A DNA stretch of 53,020 nt from Pseudomonadota bacterium (GCA_963205025.1 CAUJHO010000031.1:1-53020); one strand, 5' to 3'. Shown: positions 1-8,823, numbered from the stretch's first letter. Notes: a model not told the origin generated them from the letters alone. A program made the numbers and translations.

Positions 1-575
1 ACCCCGGTCGCCCCGGTCACGGCCACCAGAATGGTCACGCAGGTCAGGACCAGCACGATCGAGCCCGACCCCAGGCCCGGCTGCAGCGGATCACTGGCCC
101 CGGCAAATCCATAGATCAGCCCGCCGATGGCCCCCGCCACCGCCCCGCCGGCGGTCCCCGCCAGCACCAGCCGCCAGGCCTCGGCCAGTCCGGGCGATGA
201 TGACGGCGCCGGCAATTCGGTCGCTGCCACCGGGGCCGCCATGACCACCGCCGCACCCGCACCCGCCTCCACGCCCGCGATAAAGCGATAGCCGTGCTTA
301 GGCTCGGTGGCGATGAAGCGGGGCCGCCCGGCCTCGTCCCCCAGCGCCCGGCGCAGCGACCGCACACACTGGGTCAAGGCCTCATCGGTGACCGGCACGC
401 CGCGCCAGACCTCCTCCAGAAACCGCTCCTTGGTGATCAGCTGACCGGGCGCGGACACCATCAGCACCAGGGCGTCAAAATAGCGCGCGCTCAGCTCGAC
501 GGCTTCACCGCCCCGCACCAGCCGCCGGTTGGTCACATCCAGTTCAAAGTCGCCGAAACGAAAGTGATCCGACAA
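1..575 (-). CDS. Winged-helix (OmpR/PhoB-type) DNA-binding protein with membrane segments, partial
   Basis: The 3' end is cut by the window edge; 191 codons are visible. Residues 1-100 form a trans_reg_C winged helix: an N-terminal beta sheet (FRFGDFELDV), LITKERFLEEVW, a recognition helix around TDEALTQCVRSLRRAL, and the C-terminal hairpin HGYRFIA. Two hydrophobic stretches follow near residues 140-165 and 172-190, so the architecture is CadC-like: a cytoplasmic DNA-binding head on a membrane or sensory body. There is no receiver domain. No ATG lies in frame after the upstream stop. I chose TTG at 575, which has a GAGGA ribosome site about 10 bases upstream. The gene diverges from the membrane protein at 665. 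The output domain is well supported; the signal sensed is unknown. Confidence 0.75.
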   Translation of the reverse strand, partial: MSDHFRFGDFELDVTNRRLVRGGEAVELSARYFDALVLMVSAPGQLITKERFLEEVWRGVPVTDEALTQCVRSLRRALGDEAGRPRFIATEPKHGYRFIAGVEAGAGAAVVMAAPVAATELPAPSSSPGLAEAWRLVLAGTAGGAVAGAIGGLIYGFAGASDPLQPGLGSGSIVLVLTCVTILVAVTGATG

Positions 576-664
576 TTTCAGCGATTCCTCAGACCGTCCT
601 CATGCCCCTCATCGCAAATGAGGTCAGGGTCCGTGTGTCACCCGAACCCGGAGCCAACGCAACC

Positions 665-1210
665 ATGACCGCCCACGCCCAACCCCGCCGCCTCGACAAT
701 ATCCTGCGCCTGATCATGTGGTGCGGCTTGCTGGCCCTGTGGCTGGTACCGCTGATCGCCAAACAGTTCACCGACGAAATCCAGTGGACGGTCTCGGATC
801 ATGTCTTCTGGGCCATCATGCTGATCGTGCCCGGTGCCATCGTCGACCTGACCAGCCGTCTGACGGGCGATTGGGCCTACCGGTTCGGCATCATCATCGC
901 GCTGGGCACCGCCTTCGTCATCACCTGGGCCAATCTGGCGGTCGGCATCGTCGGCAATGAGGACAATCCGCTTAATCTGATCTTCTTCGGCGTCATCCTG
1001 GTGGCCCTGATCGGCGCGCCCCTGGTCGGCTTCAAGGCAGCGCGGATGCGCTGGGTGATGATCGCCACCGCCGTCGCACAAGTGTTGAGCGGCCTGGTCG
1101 CGCTCCAGGCTGAGGCCTTTGTGCTGGTCTTCTGCGGCATCGCCACAGCTCTGTGGCTGACATCGGCCGCCCTGTTCGGCAAGGCCGCGAAGGATCAGAC
1201 GGCGGCCTAG
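665..1210 (+). CDS. Six-TM integral membrane protein of unknown function
   Basis: This 181-residue protein is almost entirely hydrophobic, with six predicted membrane helices near residues 16-32, 47-66, 72-95, 104-123, 129-148 and 152-172. The N-terminus is short and basic (AQPRRLDN) and the C-terminus is short and charged. No enzymatic motif is visible and I do not recognise the family. The start at 665 is preferred over an in-frame ATG at 602 because GGAG precedes it, and because the upstream extension is hydrophilic and would overlap the divergent promoter region. It is transcribed away from the winged-helix gene, so that regulator could control it; this is only inferred from the arrangement. 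Confidence 0.7.
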   Translation: MTAHAQPRRLDNILRLIMWCGLLALWLVPLIAKQFTDEIQWTVSDHVFWAIMLIVPGAIVDLTSRLTGDWAYRFGIIIALGTAFVITWANLAVGIVGNEDNPLNLIFFGVILVALIGAPLVGFKAARMRWVMIATAVAQVLSGLVALQAEAFVLVFCGIATALWLTSAALFGKAAKDQTAA

Positions 1211-1249
1211 CCTTGCGGCCGGCTCAGCGGCGGCGCAAAGTCCGCGACG

Positions 1250-1975
1250 ATGATGATCCTGGTCTATTTCGGCACCTTCGCCCTGTTCTCTGTGATCTTC
1301 ACCCGCGAAGTCATTGCGCCGGCGTCACGGGCGACCTGCGACAAGCGGTGGCGGCTCTATGCCGGGTCGCTGAACGCGCTGAATCTGGTTGTGGTGGTCG
1401 CCGCCGGCTTCCTGTTCCAGGGCTGGATCGCCGGTCATTCCTGGCTGAAGCTCGAAGGCAGGATCGACCCGATCAGCGGCGGACTGGTCACCTTCCTGAC
1501 CGCCAGCTTCTTCGCCTATTGGTATCACCGCGCCATCCACAAGAGCGACCGGCTCTGGCGCTGGATCCATCAGCTCCATCACAGCCCGACGCGCATCGAG
1601 GCTCTGACCGCCTTCTATATTCACCCGCTCGACGGCCTGCTGGCGACCTTGCTCAATGCCGTGATCGCCTATGGTTTGCTCGGCGTCGGCCCTCTGTCGG
1701 CTGCGATCGGCCTGGGCTGCGTCACCGTCTTCAATCTGATCGCCCACGCCGATGTGAAGACGCCGTGGTGGCTGGGATTTGTCACCCAGCGACCCGAGAT
1801 GCACCGCATCCACCATGAACGCGGCGCGCACCGGAACAACTATGGCTTGCCCGTGTGGGATCTACTGTTCGGCACCTGGCGCAATCCGCGGGCGGGCTGG
1901 GTCGAATGCGGTTTTCCCGACGACAAGGAGCGGCTGATCGGTCAGATGCTGATGATGAAGGATGTCGACGGCTGA
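1250..1975 (+). CDS. Sterol desaturase / fatty acid hydroxylase family protein
   Basis: The 241-residue membrane protein carries the histidine boxes of the di-iron fatty acid hydroxylase superfamily: YHRAIH (H93, H97), HQLHH (H107, H110, H111) and HRIHH (H185, H188, H189), with H166 and H194 as further ligands. Hydrophobic helices flank the boxes (about 1-20, 42-62, 78-92, 128-165). Members use iron and O2 to hydroxylate or desaturate lipids, sterols or carotenoids at the membrane; the substrate here cannot be read from sequence. Two adjacent ATGs (1250, 1253) are possible starts, with only a weak ribosome site. The gene ends three bases before the convergent secreted-protein gene. Confidence 0.85.
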   Translation: MMILVYFGTFALFSVIFTREVIAPASRATCDKRWRLYAGSLNALNLVVVVAAGFLFQGWIAGHSWLKLEGRIDPISGGLVTFLTASFFAYWYHRAIHKSDRLWRWIHQLHHSPTRIEALTAFYIHPLDGLLATLLNAVIAYGLLGVGPLSAAIGLGCVTVFNLIAHADVKTPWWLGFVTQRPEMHRIHHERGAHRNNYGLPVWDLLFGTWRNPRAGWVECGFPDDKERLIGQMLMMKDVDG

Positions 1976-1977
1976 GA

Positions 1978-4530
1978 TCAGCCGCCTTCGCGGAGTGTAC
2001 AGGCCATGATCCGGGCCGCATCCGGATCAGCCGATATCTGCGATAGAAGCTCGGCCCTGACCTCAGCGGGAAGCTGCCTGGCAAACTCCTCAAGGACCCG
2101 GCGCACATCTTCCGGCGACAGTCCACACTGCCCCAGCCCGGCAACGGTCGAGGATGTCGCGGCCGGGCCAGCCGGGGCCTGAGCCGGTTCAGGGGCTTCG
2201 CGACGGGGCTGACGTTCCATCTCGCGGCGCGTGGCGACCGGCAGCTCCATCCAGCGCCGATCTCCGATCAGTTCGATAGCGCGCGGCGCGATAATTTCGC
2301 GGCGTGAGTTCCCGACGAGCGGCAGGGCAACGACCGACTCCAGTTCGCCGGAGATGGTTCCCGCCAGATGCGCGACACACTGTTGCGGCTCGAAGCGCGC
2401 CTCATAGCGAACGCGTAGCAAGCCCGGCTCCGCAGCGACCACGGTGATGCTGCCCTCGCCATGATTGCTGCTGGGCAGGCTCATGCCGCGCTGCTCCAGG
2501 GTCATGTCCTCATAGCCGACCGAAGCATCCGCCGGATAGGTGCCCGGACCGGTGATCGGACGGCGCGGTGTCAGGCTGAATGTAACCTGGCGCGGTTGAA
2601 GATCCTCCAGGCTACCCATGGATCCGCCTTGGGCGGCGGCCATCGCCTGAGCCCCAAGACCCGCCATCTGAGCCATGCGTGCCTCGCACACTGCGGCAGG
2701 AGAGCCCGGCGGTGCCCCTGGGACCGCAGCCGCAAACAGGGCCAATTGGACGCGACCGCAATCGTTCATTTCGCGCTGCAGGTCGCGCGCGCCCACGGAC
2801 AGCAGGTGGCCTTCGATCGAAAAGTCCTCGGCATCCACGGCCGCCGCCTGAAAGGCCAGGGAAGGCATCTGATGGACCGGGGCCACATTGAGCGGCAACG
2901 GTCGCTGGTCATGACAGGGATCACCGTCTTCGGTGTGCATGGTGCCCCTCAGGGCCTGGCGAGCTTCGTGAGCACCGGATCCGAGGGTGAGGTCCAGGTC
3001 CATGGGGCGGGTCCGAGCATCACTGTCTGGATGCAGATTGGTGAACACCAGCGTCATGCGATCATCATTGAAGGCATCGTCCGGGCGGAACACGACCTCC
3101 CAGGTCTTGACCGCTTCCCCACTGCGGGCGTTTTCAACCACCAGACCCGGACGAATGATTGGGACGTTGCCGCGTTCGCCCTCGATCGTGACCTGGCCGC
3201 CCCGTTCAACCTGGATAGGTGGCTCCCAGTTCTGATCGGCCGACAGGTGCAAGGCATCAAGGCCCGCTGCATCGACCCCTGGAGCGCGCGCCACAAGGGT
3301 GAAGGTCGGCGGAAGTTCGGGGTCCGGTCGCGACCCGGCCCAGGACACCACGAGACAGTTGGAGGCTGCCATCGGGACATTCAATCGGAGTTCGGCAGCA
3401 GCAACAGTCCGCGACAGGGTCACGGCTTGACAACCCGGCCCGGTATTGGATGTCACCATGTCGGCCTGCCACTGATCGCGCCGAAACACGCCCTGACCAT
3501 AGAGCTGGGGGTCGGCGTGCCAGGCCGCCGTCACGCCGACCCAGTTCGTGACGGGCAATCTGCGATTCAGGCCGATCGCCGGGTCGCCCGCCTGCCGCAG
3601 CGAAGCGTCGAACCACGCCCGCACCGCAGAATCCGAATCGGCCGACGGCGCGCTGTCGAAAAGCGGACGCAGGTAGTCCCAGTCCGTGAGGAGGCCGATG
3701 AAGTGCCAGACCCAGGAATCGCCGTCGCCATCGTCTTCGACGGAGAACAAGGGACGGTCGATGCGGCGACGCCCTGCGATCAGGCGCGCCAGCCCGCTGG
3801 GCGAGTCCAGCTCCCCGCCGTCCGGAAACTGGCTGACGCCCATTCGGCGAAAGATACGACCGATGATCTGGCCATCCCACACATCACCATCGCGGGTCTG
3901 ATGGCCTTCAAGCGCCGATAGCCCCATCGCTTCGCCGAGCGCGCTGACCGCCAGGATGGTGGATGTGGCCTCGACGTCGCGGGGCAAACGGGGCGGCATC
4001 TGGAGGTGCTCTTCGCAGAAGCCCCTCATCTGACGCCATCCGATGAGCATGGCCATGTAGGCCTCTGGATGCGCTTCGAGCCAGGTATTTGAACGCGGTC
4101 CGTCGAACCATGCGGCCGAGACCGGCAGATACTCCGTAGAACCCTGAACGCCGCACCCCCCTGAGAAGACGTAGGCATCCTCGCTCATTCGGATCATCAC
4201 ACCGATCCTTCGGTCCGGACCCGGCTGCGGCGGCTGGAAGGCTGCGGCGCTGTTCACACCCGAGAGGCCGAAGAGGAGTCCCGTCTGGGGGTATCTCGCA
4301 AGAATGTGGTCGGCCGCAGACTCAAGACGCGCTGTTTCAGCGGGGTCGCGGGGCGGGGTGCCGACATAGCTGCTCTCAGCCGCCGGATCGTGCCAACGCG
4401 GCGGTGGCGGCTCGCCTTGCCACACCCGCAGGGTCGGCGGTGCCTCGGGCTGGGCCTGGGCCGACACCCCAAAGCCAAGGCCCGCCAGGATCGCCACGCT
4501 CGAAACGAACCCTGCCTTCAGATTGATCAT
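1978..4530 (-). CDS. Large secreted protein of unknown function (850 aa)
   Basis: I do not recognise this family. The start at 4530 is chosen because it gives a classical signal peptide: MINLK, a hydrophobic core, then SAQA cleavage near residue 26. An upstream in-frame ATG at 4605 would add 25 basic residues before it. The mature protein is rich in Pro, Ala, Asp and Arg. It has scattered cysteines (for example SGGCGVQG, RGFCEE, TGPGCQ, ASNCLV, GDPCHD, MNDCGR, AAVCEA, FEPQQCVA, LGQCGL, MACTL), consistent with disulfides in the periplasm or outside. There is a proline-rich linker (EPAQAPAG) before a C-terminal helical segment (SPEDVRRVLEEFARQLPAEV). No catalytic motif is visible. The middle third (GQVTIEG, LVVENAR) looks like beta-sandwich material. 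It is a single-gene unit, convergent with the hydroxylase. Confidence 0.75.
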   Translation of the reverse strand: MINLKAGFVSSVAILAGLGFGVSAQAQPEAPPTLRVWQGEPPPPRWHDPAAESSYVGTPPRDPAETARLESAADHILARYPQTGLLFGLSGVNSAAAFQPPQPGPDRRIGVMIRMSEDAYVFSGGCGVQGSTEYLPVSAAWFDGPRSNTWLEAHPEAYMAMLIGWRQMRGFCEEHLQMPPRLPRDVEATSTILAVSALGEAMGLSALEGHQTRDGDVWDGQIIGRIFRRMGVSQFPDGGELDSPSGLARLIAGRRRIDRPLFSVEDDGDGDSWVWHFIGLLTDWDYLRPLFDSAPSADSDSAVRAWFDASLRQAGDPAIGLNRRLPVTNWVGVTAAWHADPQLYGQGVFRRDQWQADMVTSNTGPGCQAVTLSRTVAAAELRLNVPMAASNCLVVSWAGSRPDPELPPTFTLVARAPGVDAAGLDALHLSADQNWEPPIQVERGGQVTIEGERGNVPIIRPGLVVENARSGEAVKTWEVVFRPDDAFNDDRMTLVFTNLHPDSDARTRPMDLDLTLGSGAHEARQALRGTMHTEDGDPCHDQRPLPLNVAPVHQMPSLAFQAAAVDAEDFSIEGHLLSVGARDLQREMNDCGRVQLALFAAAVPGAPPGSPAAVCEARMAQMAGLGAQAMAAAQGGSMGSLEDLQPRQVTFSLTPRRPITGPGTYPADASVGYEDMTLEQRGMSLPSSNHGEGSITVVAAEPGLLRVRYEARFEPQQCVAHLAGTISGELESVVALPLVGNSRREIIAPRAIELIGDRRWMELPVATRREMERQPRREAPEPAQAPAGPAATSSTVAGLGQCGLSPEDVRRVLEEFARQLPAEVRAELLSQISADPDAARIMACTLREGG

Positions 4531-4620
4531 GATCCGCCCTTCCACCGTGCGAAGGGGAGAACGGTGGCGGGAGCCAAAAGCGGACAGCCGCCCGAGGCCC
4601 GGCAAGACCGATGGGATTGC

Positions 4621-5112
4621 CTAGGCCGCCTCTTCCTTGGCCAGGATTTCCCCGACGGTCGGTCGATCCTGGAGCACGATCATCTCGATGTCGCTGCGTT
4701 TGACGATCTCGCCACAGCAATCACAGGCCACGCGGGGCTGGAGTTGCTGGCCGCAGGGAATGTGTTTGAACACCACCCCGGCTTCCATCTCGCCATACAG
4801 GTGCTTGGCACCCCAGGCGTGCATGGTCACCAGAACATCGGCCAGATCCTTGCCCTTCTGGGTCAGGACATATTCATTGCGCGGCGGTCGCTCGGAATAC
4901 TGGCGGGGCTCCAGGACGCCATGGGCCACCAGGGTCTTGAGCCGCGAGGCCAGGACGTTGCGGGCCACGCCCAGACGCTCCTGCCACTGTTCAAAGCGGC
5001 TGATGCCCTTGAAGGCATCACGGATGACCAGCAGGGTCCACGGATCGCCGATGACCTCGAGGGTGGCGGCGATTGAACAGCTCTGATCGGAATAGTCGGC
5101 GGTGCGTCCCAT
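4621..5112 (-). CDS. HxlR-family winged-helix transcriptional regulator with C-terminal Cys cluster
   Basis: The 163-residue protein opens with the HxlR signature: SCSIAATLEVIGDPWTLLVI, then RFEQWQERLGVARNVLASRL as the helix-turn-helix and EPRQYSERPPRNEYVLTQKG as the wing. The conserved N-terminal Cys12, a redox or aldehyde sensor in some HxlR proteins, is present. After the usual ~110-residue HxlR core there is an extension with CG...CDCCGEI (residues about 125-140), which resembles a small zinc-binding knuckle. The gene is divergent from the acyl-CoA thioesterase at 5287 and probably controls it or itself through the dyads between them. Family assignment is strong; ligand and targets are inferred. 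Confidence 0.9.
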   Translation of the reverse strand: MGRTADYSDQSCSIAATLEVIGDPWTLLVIRDAFKGISRFEQWQERLGVARNVLASRLKTLVAHGVLEPRQYSERPPRNEYVLTQKGKDLADVLVTMHAWGAKHLYGEMEAGVVFKHIPCGQQLQPRVACDCCGEIVKRSDIEMIVLQDRPTVGEILAKEEAA

Positions 5113-5122
5113 GCGACCAAAA

Positions 5123-5173
5123 GTGACCTTCCGTCACCCATTTGGCAAGTGGGTTGCGATTCCGAACGCGACC
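5123..5173. promoter_or_regulatory. Two inverted repeats between the HxlR gene and the thioesterase gene
   Basis: The divergent region holds GTGAC-5-GTCAC (5123-5137, perfect arms) and GGTTGCG-8-CGCGACC (5152-5173, one mismatch). They lie 10-60 bases upstream of the HxlR start at 5112, where an autoregulatory operator would be expected. This is seen in sequence; binding is inference. Confidence 0.4.
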
Positions 5174-5286
5174 AATTAGGTTTTTAAACGCAACGATATG
5201 GGCTGGCCCTGGCCTCGCGTCGTCGCCAACCTGCTGACCGGGGCGGGGCGCTTGCGTCTTCGCCCCGTTTTCGCCAAGCGGATTCT

Positions 5287-6138
5287 ATGGCCGACACCCT
5301 CCCTGTCCTGACCCGTGACCCGACGCTGGAAGAGGCCCTGACCCTGCGCCCTGAGGCCGGGGGCCTGAGCGCCCATCTCACCGGCAGCTTCTCCAACGGC
5401 CCCCAGATCGGCCCGCCGGAGGCCGGGGCCCCGTTCGGAGGTCTGATGGCGGCGCTGGCGGCGCGCACCATGCGTCAGGGCCTGGATCTGAAGGTTCCCT
5501 TGCGAAGCCTGTCGGTCCAGTTTCTCGCCGCCGCCCGCTTCGATCAGGACATCATTTTCCACCCCCGCAAACTGCGCGGCGGCCGTCGTGTCGCCTATAC
5601 GGCGGTCGAGGCCGGACAGGGCGACCGGCCGGCGCTTCACGCCACAGCCACCTGGGGTGTGGATTCCGAGGCCGTGGCCCTGACACCCCTGACCAGGGTG
5701 CCGCCCTCGCGTGACGCCCTGTCTGCCGGTGGCCAGGTTGAAAACCCCATCGCGCCCTGGTTCACCCGCCACATCGACTATGTCTATGAGAACGGCCCCA
5801 ATATCCTGGGCGGCAATCTCGGTCGGCCTGCCGTCGAACGGCTCTGGATGCGGACCACCGACGGTGCCCCGCTGGATGCCGACCGGCTCTGTTTCCTGCT
5901 CGATGCGCTCTATCCCCCGGCCTGGACGGCGCTGGCGTCGCCGCCGATGATGACCTCGGTGGATCTGCGCTATGACATCCTGACCGACCCGACGCCGGAG
6001 CAATGCCCGGACGGCTGGGCCTTCTTCGAGTTCAGCCTGCTCGACCTCGGCCTCGGCTGGACGGTCGATGACTGTACCTGCTGGGCTGCCGACGGTACGC
6101 CGCTGGCTCTGGCCCGCCAGCGCCGCAAGCTGCTCTGA
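5287..6138 (+). CDS. Acyl-CoA thioesterase (double hot-dog, TesB-like)
   Basis: The 283-residue length fits a two-hot-dog acyl-CoA thioesterase that hydrolyses acyl-CoA to free acid and CoA in the cytoplasm. The first hot dog shows GAPFGGLMAALAARTM (about 48-63, the long central helix), then RSLSVQFLAAARFDQDIIF and GRRVAYTAVEA as the strands. The second half (about 140-283) contains the matching VERLWMRTTDGAPLDADRL region and ends CTCWAADGTPLALARQRRKL, the usual terminal strand of this family. It is divergent from the HxlR regulator and 74 bases upstream of a thiolase, consistent with acyl-CoA metabolism. Chain-length preference is unknown. Confidence 0.8.
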   Translation: MADTLPVLTRDPTLEEALTLRPEAGGLSAHLTGSFSNGPQIGPPEAGAPFGGLMAALAARTMRQGLDLKVPLRSLSVQFLAAARFDQDIIFHPRKLRGGRRVAYTAVEAGQGDRPALHATATWGVDSEAVALTPLTRVPPSRDALSAGGQVENPIAPWFTRHIDYVYENGPNILGGNLGRPAVERLWMRTTDGAPLDADRLCFLLDALYPPAWTALASPPMMTSVDLRYDILTDPTPEQCPDGWAFFEFSLLDLGLGWTVDDCTCWAADGTPLALARQRRKLL

Positions 6139-6212
6139 GCGCGCGCCGGCGTGACCTCGGCGACGACAAGCCCTATATCGCCGCCAACCACTTCGCTTCA
6201 GGACATCTCCCC

Positions 6213-7403
6213 ATGACCCAGGCTAACGACCCCGTCGTCATCGTCTCCTTCGCCCGCACGCCCATGGGCGGCTTCCAGGGCGTCCTGTCAGGGGTCAAGG
6301 CGACCGATCTGGGGGCCCAGGCCGTCAAGGCCGCCGTCGAGCGCGCCGGGGTCGCGGCCGACAAGGTCGATCAGATCTTCATGGGCTGCGTCCTGCCTGC
6401 CGGCCTCGGCCAGGCCCCGGCCCGCCAGGCGGCGCTCGGCGCCGGTCTGGGCCTCAACACCGAGGCCACCACCGTCAACAAGATGTGCGGCTCGGGCCTC
6501 CAGGCCGCCGCCATGGCCCATGATGCGCTGAAGGCCGGGACTGCCGACGTCATCGTCGCAGGCGGCATGGAGAGCATGACCGGCGCTCCCTACGTCATGG
6601 CCAAGCACCGCGGCGGGGCCCGCATCGGCCACGATGTCATCTCCGACACCATGTATCTGGACGGACTGGAAGACGCCTATACGCCCGGCAAGCTGATGGG
6701 CGCCTTCGCCGAGGATTCGGCGGGCCAGTACCAGTTCACCCGCGAACAGCAGGACGCCTACGCCATCGAGAGCCTGGCTCGCGCCAACGCTGCCATCGCC
6801 TCCGGGGCCTTCAAGGCCGAGATCACCCCGGTCGAGGTCAAGACCCGCGCCGGCACCGAGACCGTCGACACCGACGAACAGCCCGGCAAGGCCCGCCCCG
6901 ACAAGATCCCGACCCTGCGTCCCGCCTTCGCCAAGGACGGCACCATCACCGCCGCCAATGCCTCGTCGATCTCGGACGGGGCCGCCGCCCTGGTGATGAC
7001 GCGCGAATCCACCGCCCGTGAGCTGGGCCTGCCGATCGTCGCGCGTGTCGTGGCCCACGCCGCCCACGCCCATGAGCCGGCCCTGTTCACCACCGCCCCG
7101 GTCCCGGCCATGCAGAAGGCGCTCGACAAGGCCGGTTGGTCGGTCGAGGACGTCGATCTGTGGGAAATCAATGAGGCCTTCGCGGTCGTGCCCATGATCG
7201 CCATGCAGGAGATGGGCATCCCCCACGACAAGGTGAACGTGAACGGCGGGGCCTGTGCCTTGGGCCACCCCATCGGGGCCTCGGGCGCGCGCGTCATGGC
7301 CACCCTGCTGGGCGCGCTCCAGACCCGCGGCAAGAAGACCGGCGTGGCGTCCCTGTGCATCGGCGGCGGCGAAGCCGTGGCCATGGCGGTCGAACTAGCC
7401 TGA
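6213..7403 (+). CDS. Acetyl-CoA C-acetyltransferase (thiolase)
   Basis: A full-length 396-residue thiolase. It condenses two acetyl-CoA to acetoacetyl-CoA, or runs in reverse in beta-oxidation. The three catalytic elements are present: the nucleophilic Cys92 in NKMCGSG, the GHPIGASG histidine near residue 350, and the C-terminal CIGGGEA cysteine near residue 380. The pattern NEAFAV and the N-terminal SFARTPMGGF are typical of biosynthetic (AtoB/PhaA-type) enzymes. No phaB or phaC lies beside it, so a polyhydroxybutyrate role cannot be claimed from context. It follows the acyl-CoA thioesterase with a short gap and is probably cotranscribed or coregulated. Confidence 0.93.
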   Translation: MTQANDPVVIVSFARTPMGGFQGVLSGVKATDLGAQAVKAAVERAGVAADKVDQIFMGCVLPAGLGQAPARQAALGAGLGLNTEATTVNKMCGSGLQAAAMAHDALKAGTADVIVAGGMESMTGAPYVMAKHRGGARIGHDVISDTMYLDGLEDAYTPGKLMGAFAEDSAGQYQFTREQQDAYAIESLARANAAIASGAFKAEITPVEVKTRAGTETVDTDEQPGKARPDKIPTLRPAFAKDGTITAANASSISDGAAALVMTRESTARELGLPIVARVVAHAAHAHEPALFTTAPVPAMQKALDKAGWSVEDVDLWEINEAFAVVPMIAMQEMGIPHDKVNVNGGACALGHPIGASGARVMATLLGALQTRGKKTGVASLCIGGGEAVAMAVELA

Positions 7404-7461
7404 CGTCGCGATTGCATTTCGGCGCGGTCGGCCCCTAGATCAGGTTCGCGTCGGAGGGCCC

Positions 7462-7683
7462 ATGGATCGAGAGTTTCGTATCGCCGCCATTCTGGTGGGG
7501 TTGATCGCCGCCTGGGTCATCGGGCTGGTGCTGCTGGTGCGCTACGCCGTGCCGATGGTGCTGGAGGCCCGCTTTACGGGTGCCATGTTCGTCGCTTCGC
7601 TGATCGGCATCGTCGGAGTCCTGGCTCTGGTCTGGGCGGCGTCGAGGATCTTTTGCTGGGCGCGCGCCGCCTTTCGCCGCTAG
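7462..7683 (+). CDS. Small two-TM membrane protein
   Basis: The 73-residue protein has two membrane helices (about 7-30 and 38-62) joined by a short loop and ends in a basic tail (CWARAAFRR). GGAGG lies seven bases upstream of the ATG. Its stop (7681-7683) is 9 bases before the preferred start of the SPFH gene, so the two are probably translated from one message. No family recognised. Confidence 0.6.
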   Translation: MDREFRIAAILVGLIAAWVIGLVLLVRYAVPMVLEARFTGAMFVASLIGIVGVLALVWAASRIFCWARAAFRR

Positions 7684-7692
7684 GGAATGAGC

Positions 7693-8742
7693 ATGACAGA
7701 CACCAGCAACGGCCTTCGCCGCCGCACGCCATTCGGAGCGCGCCCCTCCATCCCGCGCACCTTGGGTATGGTGGCGGCCGCGATCCTGCTGATCATCGCT
7801 TCGGCCATCACCGTAACCTCATGCAGCGTCACGGTCGAAAGCGGCTATATGGGCATCAAGACCACCCGCTTCGGGGCCAATCCGGGCGTTCAGCGCGCCG
7901 AACTGGGGCCGGGTTTCCACTGGGAAGGCATCGGCGAGAAGATCCGCACCTATCCGACGCTCCAGCGCACCTACAGCTACACCCGCGAGCCGAATGAATA
8001 CGGCTCCGAGAACGAGGAAATCACCTTCTCGGACATTCTGGGCCTGCCGATGTCGGCCGATGTGGCCCTGACCTTCCGCGTGCGTGAGGACCGGGCGGCG
8101 GATCTGTTCGCCACCTGGCGTCAGGAGTTCGACGTCTTCATCGACGGGCCGCTGCGGACCTCGGTGCGCGCCGCCATCGCCCGTGAAACCGAAAAGCTGC
8201 CGGTCGCCTGCAACGCCCAGGCCTCGGCGACCCCGGCGGTCCAGCCGATCGCCCCGGCCGCCGCCGAAACCGACGCTCCGGTCGTCGCCGCTGGCGACGA
8301 TCCCGACTGTCCCGGCCAGCTGATCGGCCCCGGCCGTCAGGTGGCGCTCCAGGCCGCCATGCGCGCGCTCCAGCGCGAGTGGGGACCGCAAGGACTCGAG
8401 ATCATCCGCATGGAGTGGGTCGGCTCGATCCGCTATCCCGAGAGCGTTCTGGCCGCCATCCAGGCCCGCACCACCGCTGAACAGAACACCCGCGCGGCGC
8501 TGGAACGGGTCAATCTGGAGCGCGCCAATGCCGAGGCCCGCATCGCCCAGGCACGCGGTCAGGCCGAGGCCAACCGGCTGCTGGCCGAATCCATCCGCTC
8601 CAACCCCGAGGTCGTGCGCCTCAGGGAGGTCGAACGCACCCTCGGCATCTGTCCGCTCGAGGCCGAGACCTGCGTGGTCGGATCGGACGTCAACGTCTCG
8701 GCCCTGATTGCCGAGCGCGACGGGGCCGGCAGTAACCGCTAG
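7693..8742 (+). CDS. SPFH/Band 7 (prohibitin-like) membrane protein
   Basis: 349 residues. One N-terminal membrane anchor (about 25-45, ending TVTSCSV) is followed by a Band 7 domain (VESGYMGIKTTRFG, ADVALTFRVREDRAADLF) and a long Ala/Glu/Arg-rich helix (NLERANAEARIAQARGQAEA) typical of SPFH oligomerisation. These proteins form ring-like membrane microdomains and often restrain proteases such as FtsH. Two features are unusual. An Ala/Pro-rich insert of about 45 residues interrupts the Band 7 domain and is flanked by cysteines (VACNAQ, DPDCPG). A second cysteine pair lies near the C-terminus (GICPLEAETC). I chose the ATG at 7693 because AGGGA sits six bases upstream; an in-frame ATG at 7687 has no room for a ribosome site. 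Confidence 0.85.
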   Translation: MTDTSNGLRRRTPFGARPSIPRTLGMVAAAILLIIASAITVTSCSVTVESGYMGIKTTRFGANPGVQRAELGPGFHWEGIGEKIRTYPTLQRTYSYTREPNEYGSENEEITFSDILGLPMSADVALTFRVREDRAADLFATWRQEFDVFIDGPLRTSVRAAIARETEKLPVACNAQASATPAVQPIAPAAAETDAPVVAAGDDPDCPGQLIGPGRQVALQAAMRALQREWGPQGLEIIRMEWVGSIRYPESVLAAIQARTTAEQNTRAALERVNLERANAEARIAQARGQAEANRLLAESIRSNPEVVRLREVERTLGICPLEAETCVVGSDVNVSALIAERDGAGSNR

Positions 8743-8792
8743 CGCACGCGCCGGCCCATGTCCCGGCCCATATCCTGACCCGCTTGCGTAGG

Positions 8793-8823
8793 GCCGGCGC
8801 GACGGTCACAGCCGTCGCCCGGC
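8793..8823. terminator. Bidirectional terminator hairpin between convergent genes
   Basis: GCCGG-C-GCGACGG pairs with CCGTCGC-CCGGC across a six-base loop: a 12-bp GC stem with one bulge. It lies exactly between the convergent SPFH and Gre-like genes. There is no long T tract. Confidence 0.6.

Noticed and set aside
2461..3921. Plus-strand open frame of 486 codons inside the secreted-protein gene
   Set aside because: The minus-strand reading has a signal peptide and ribosome site; the plus reading shows only compositionally biased sequence.
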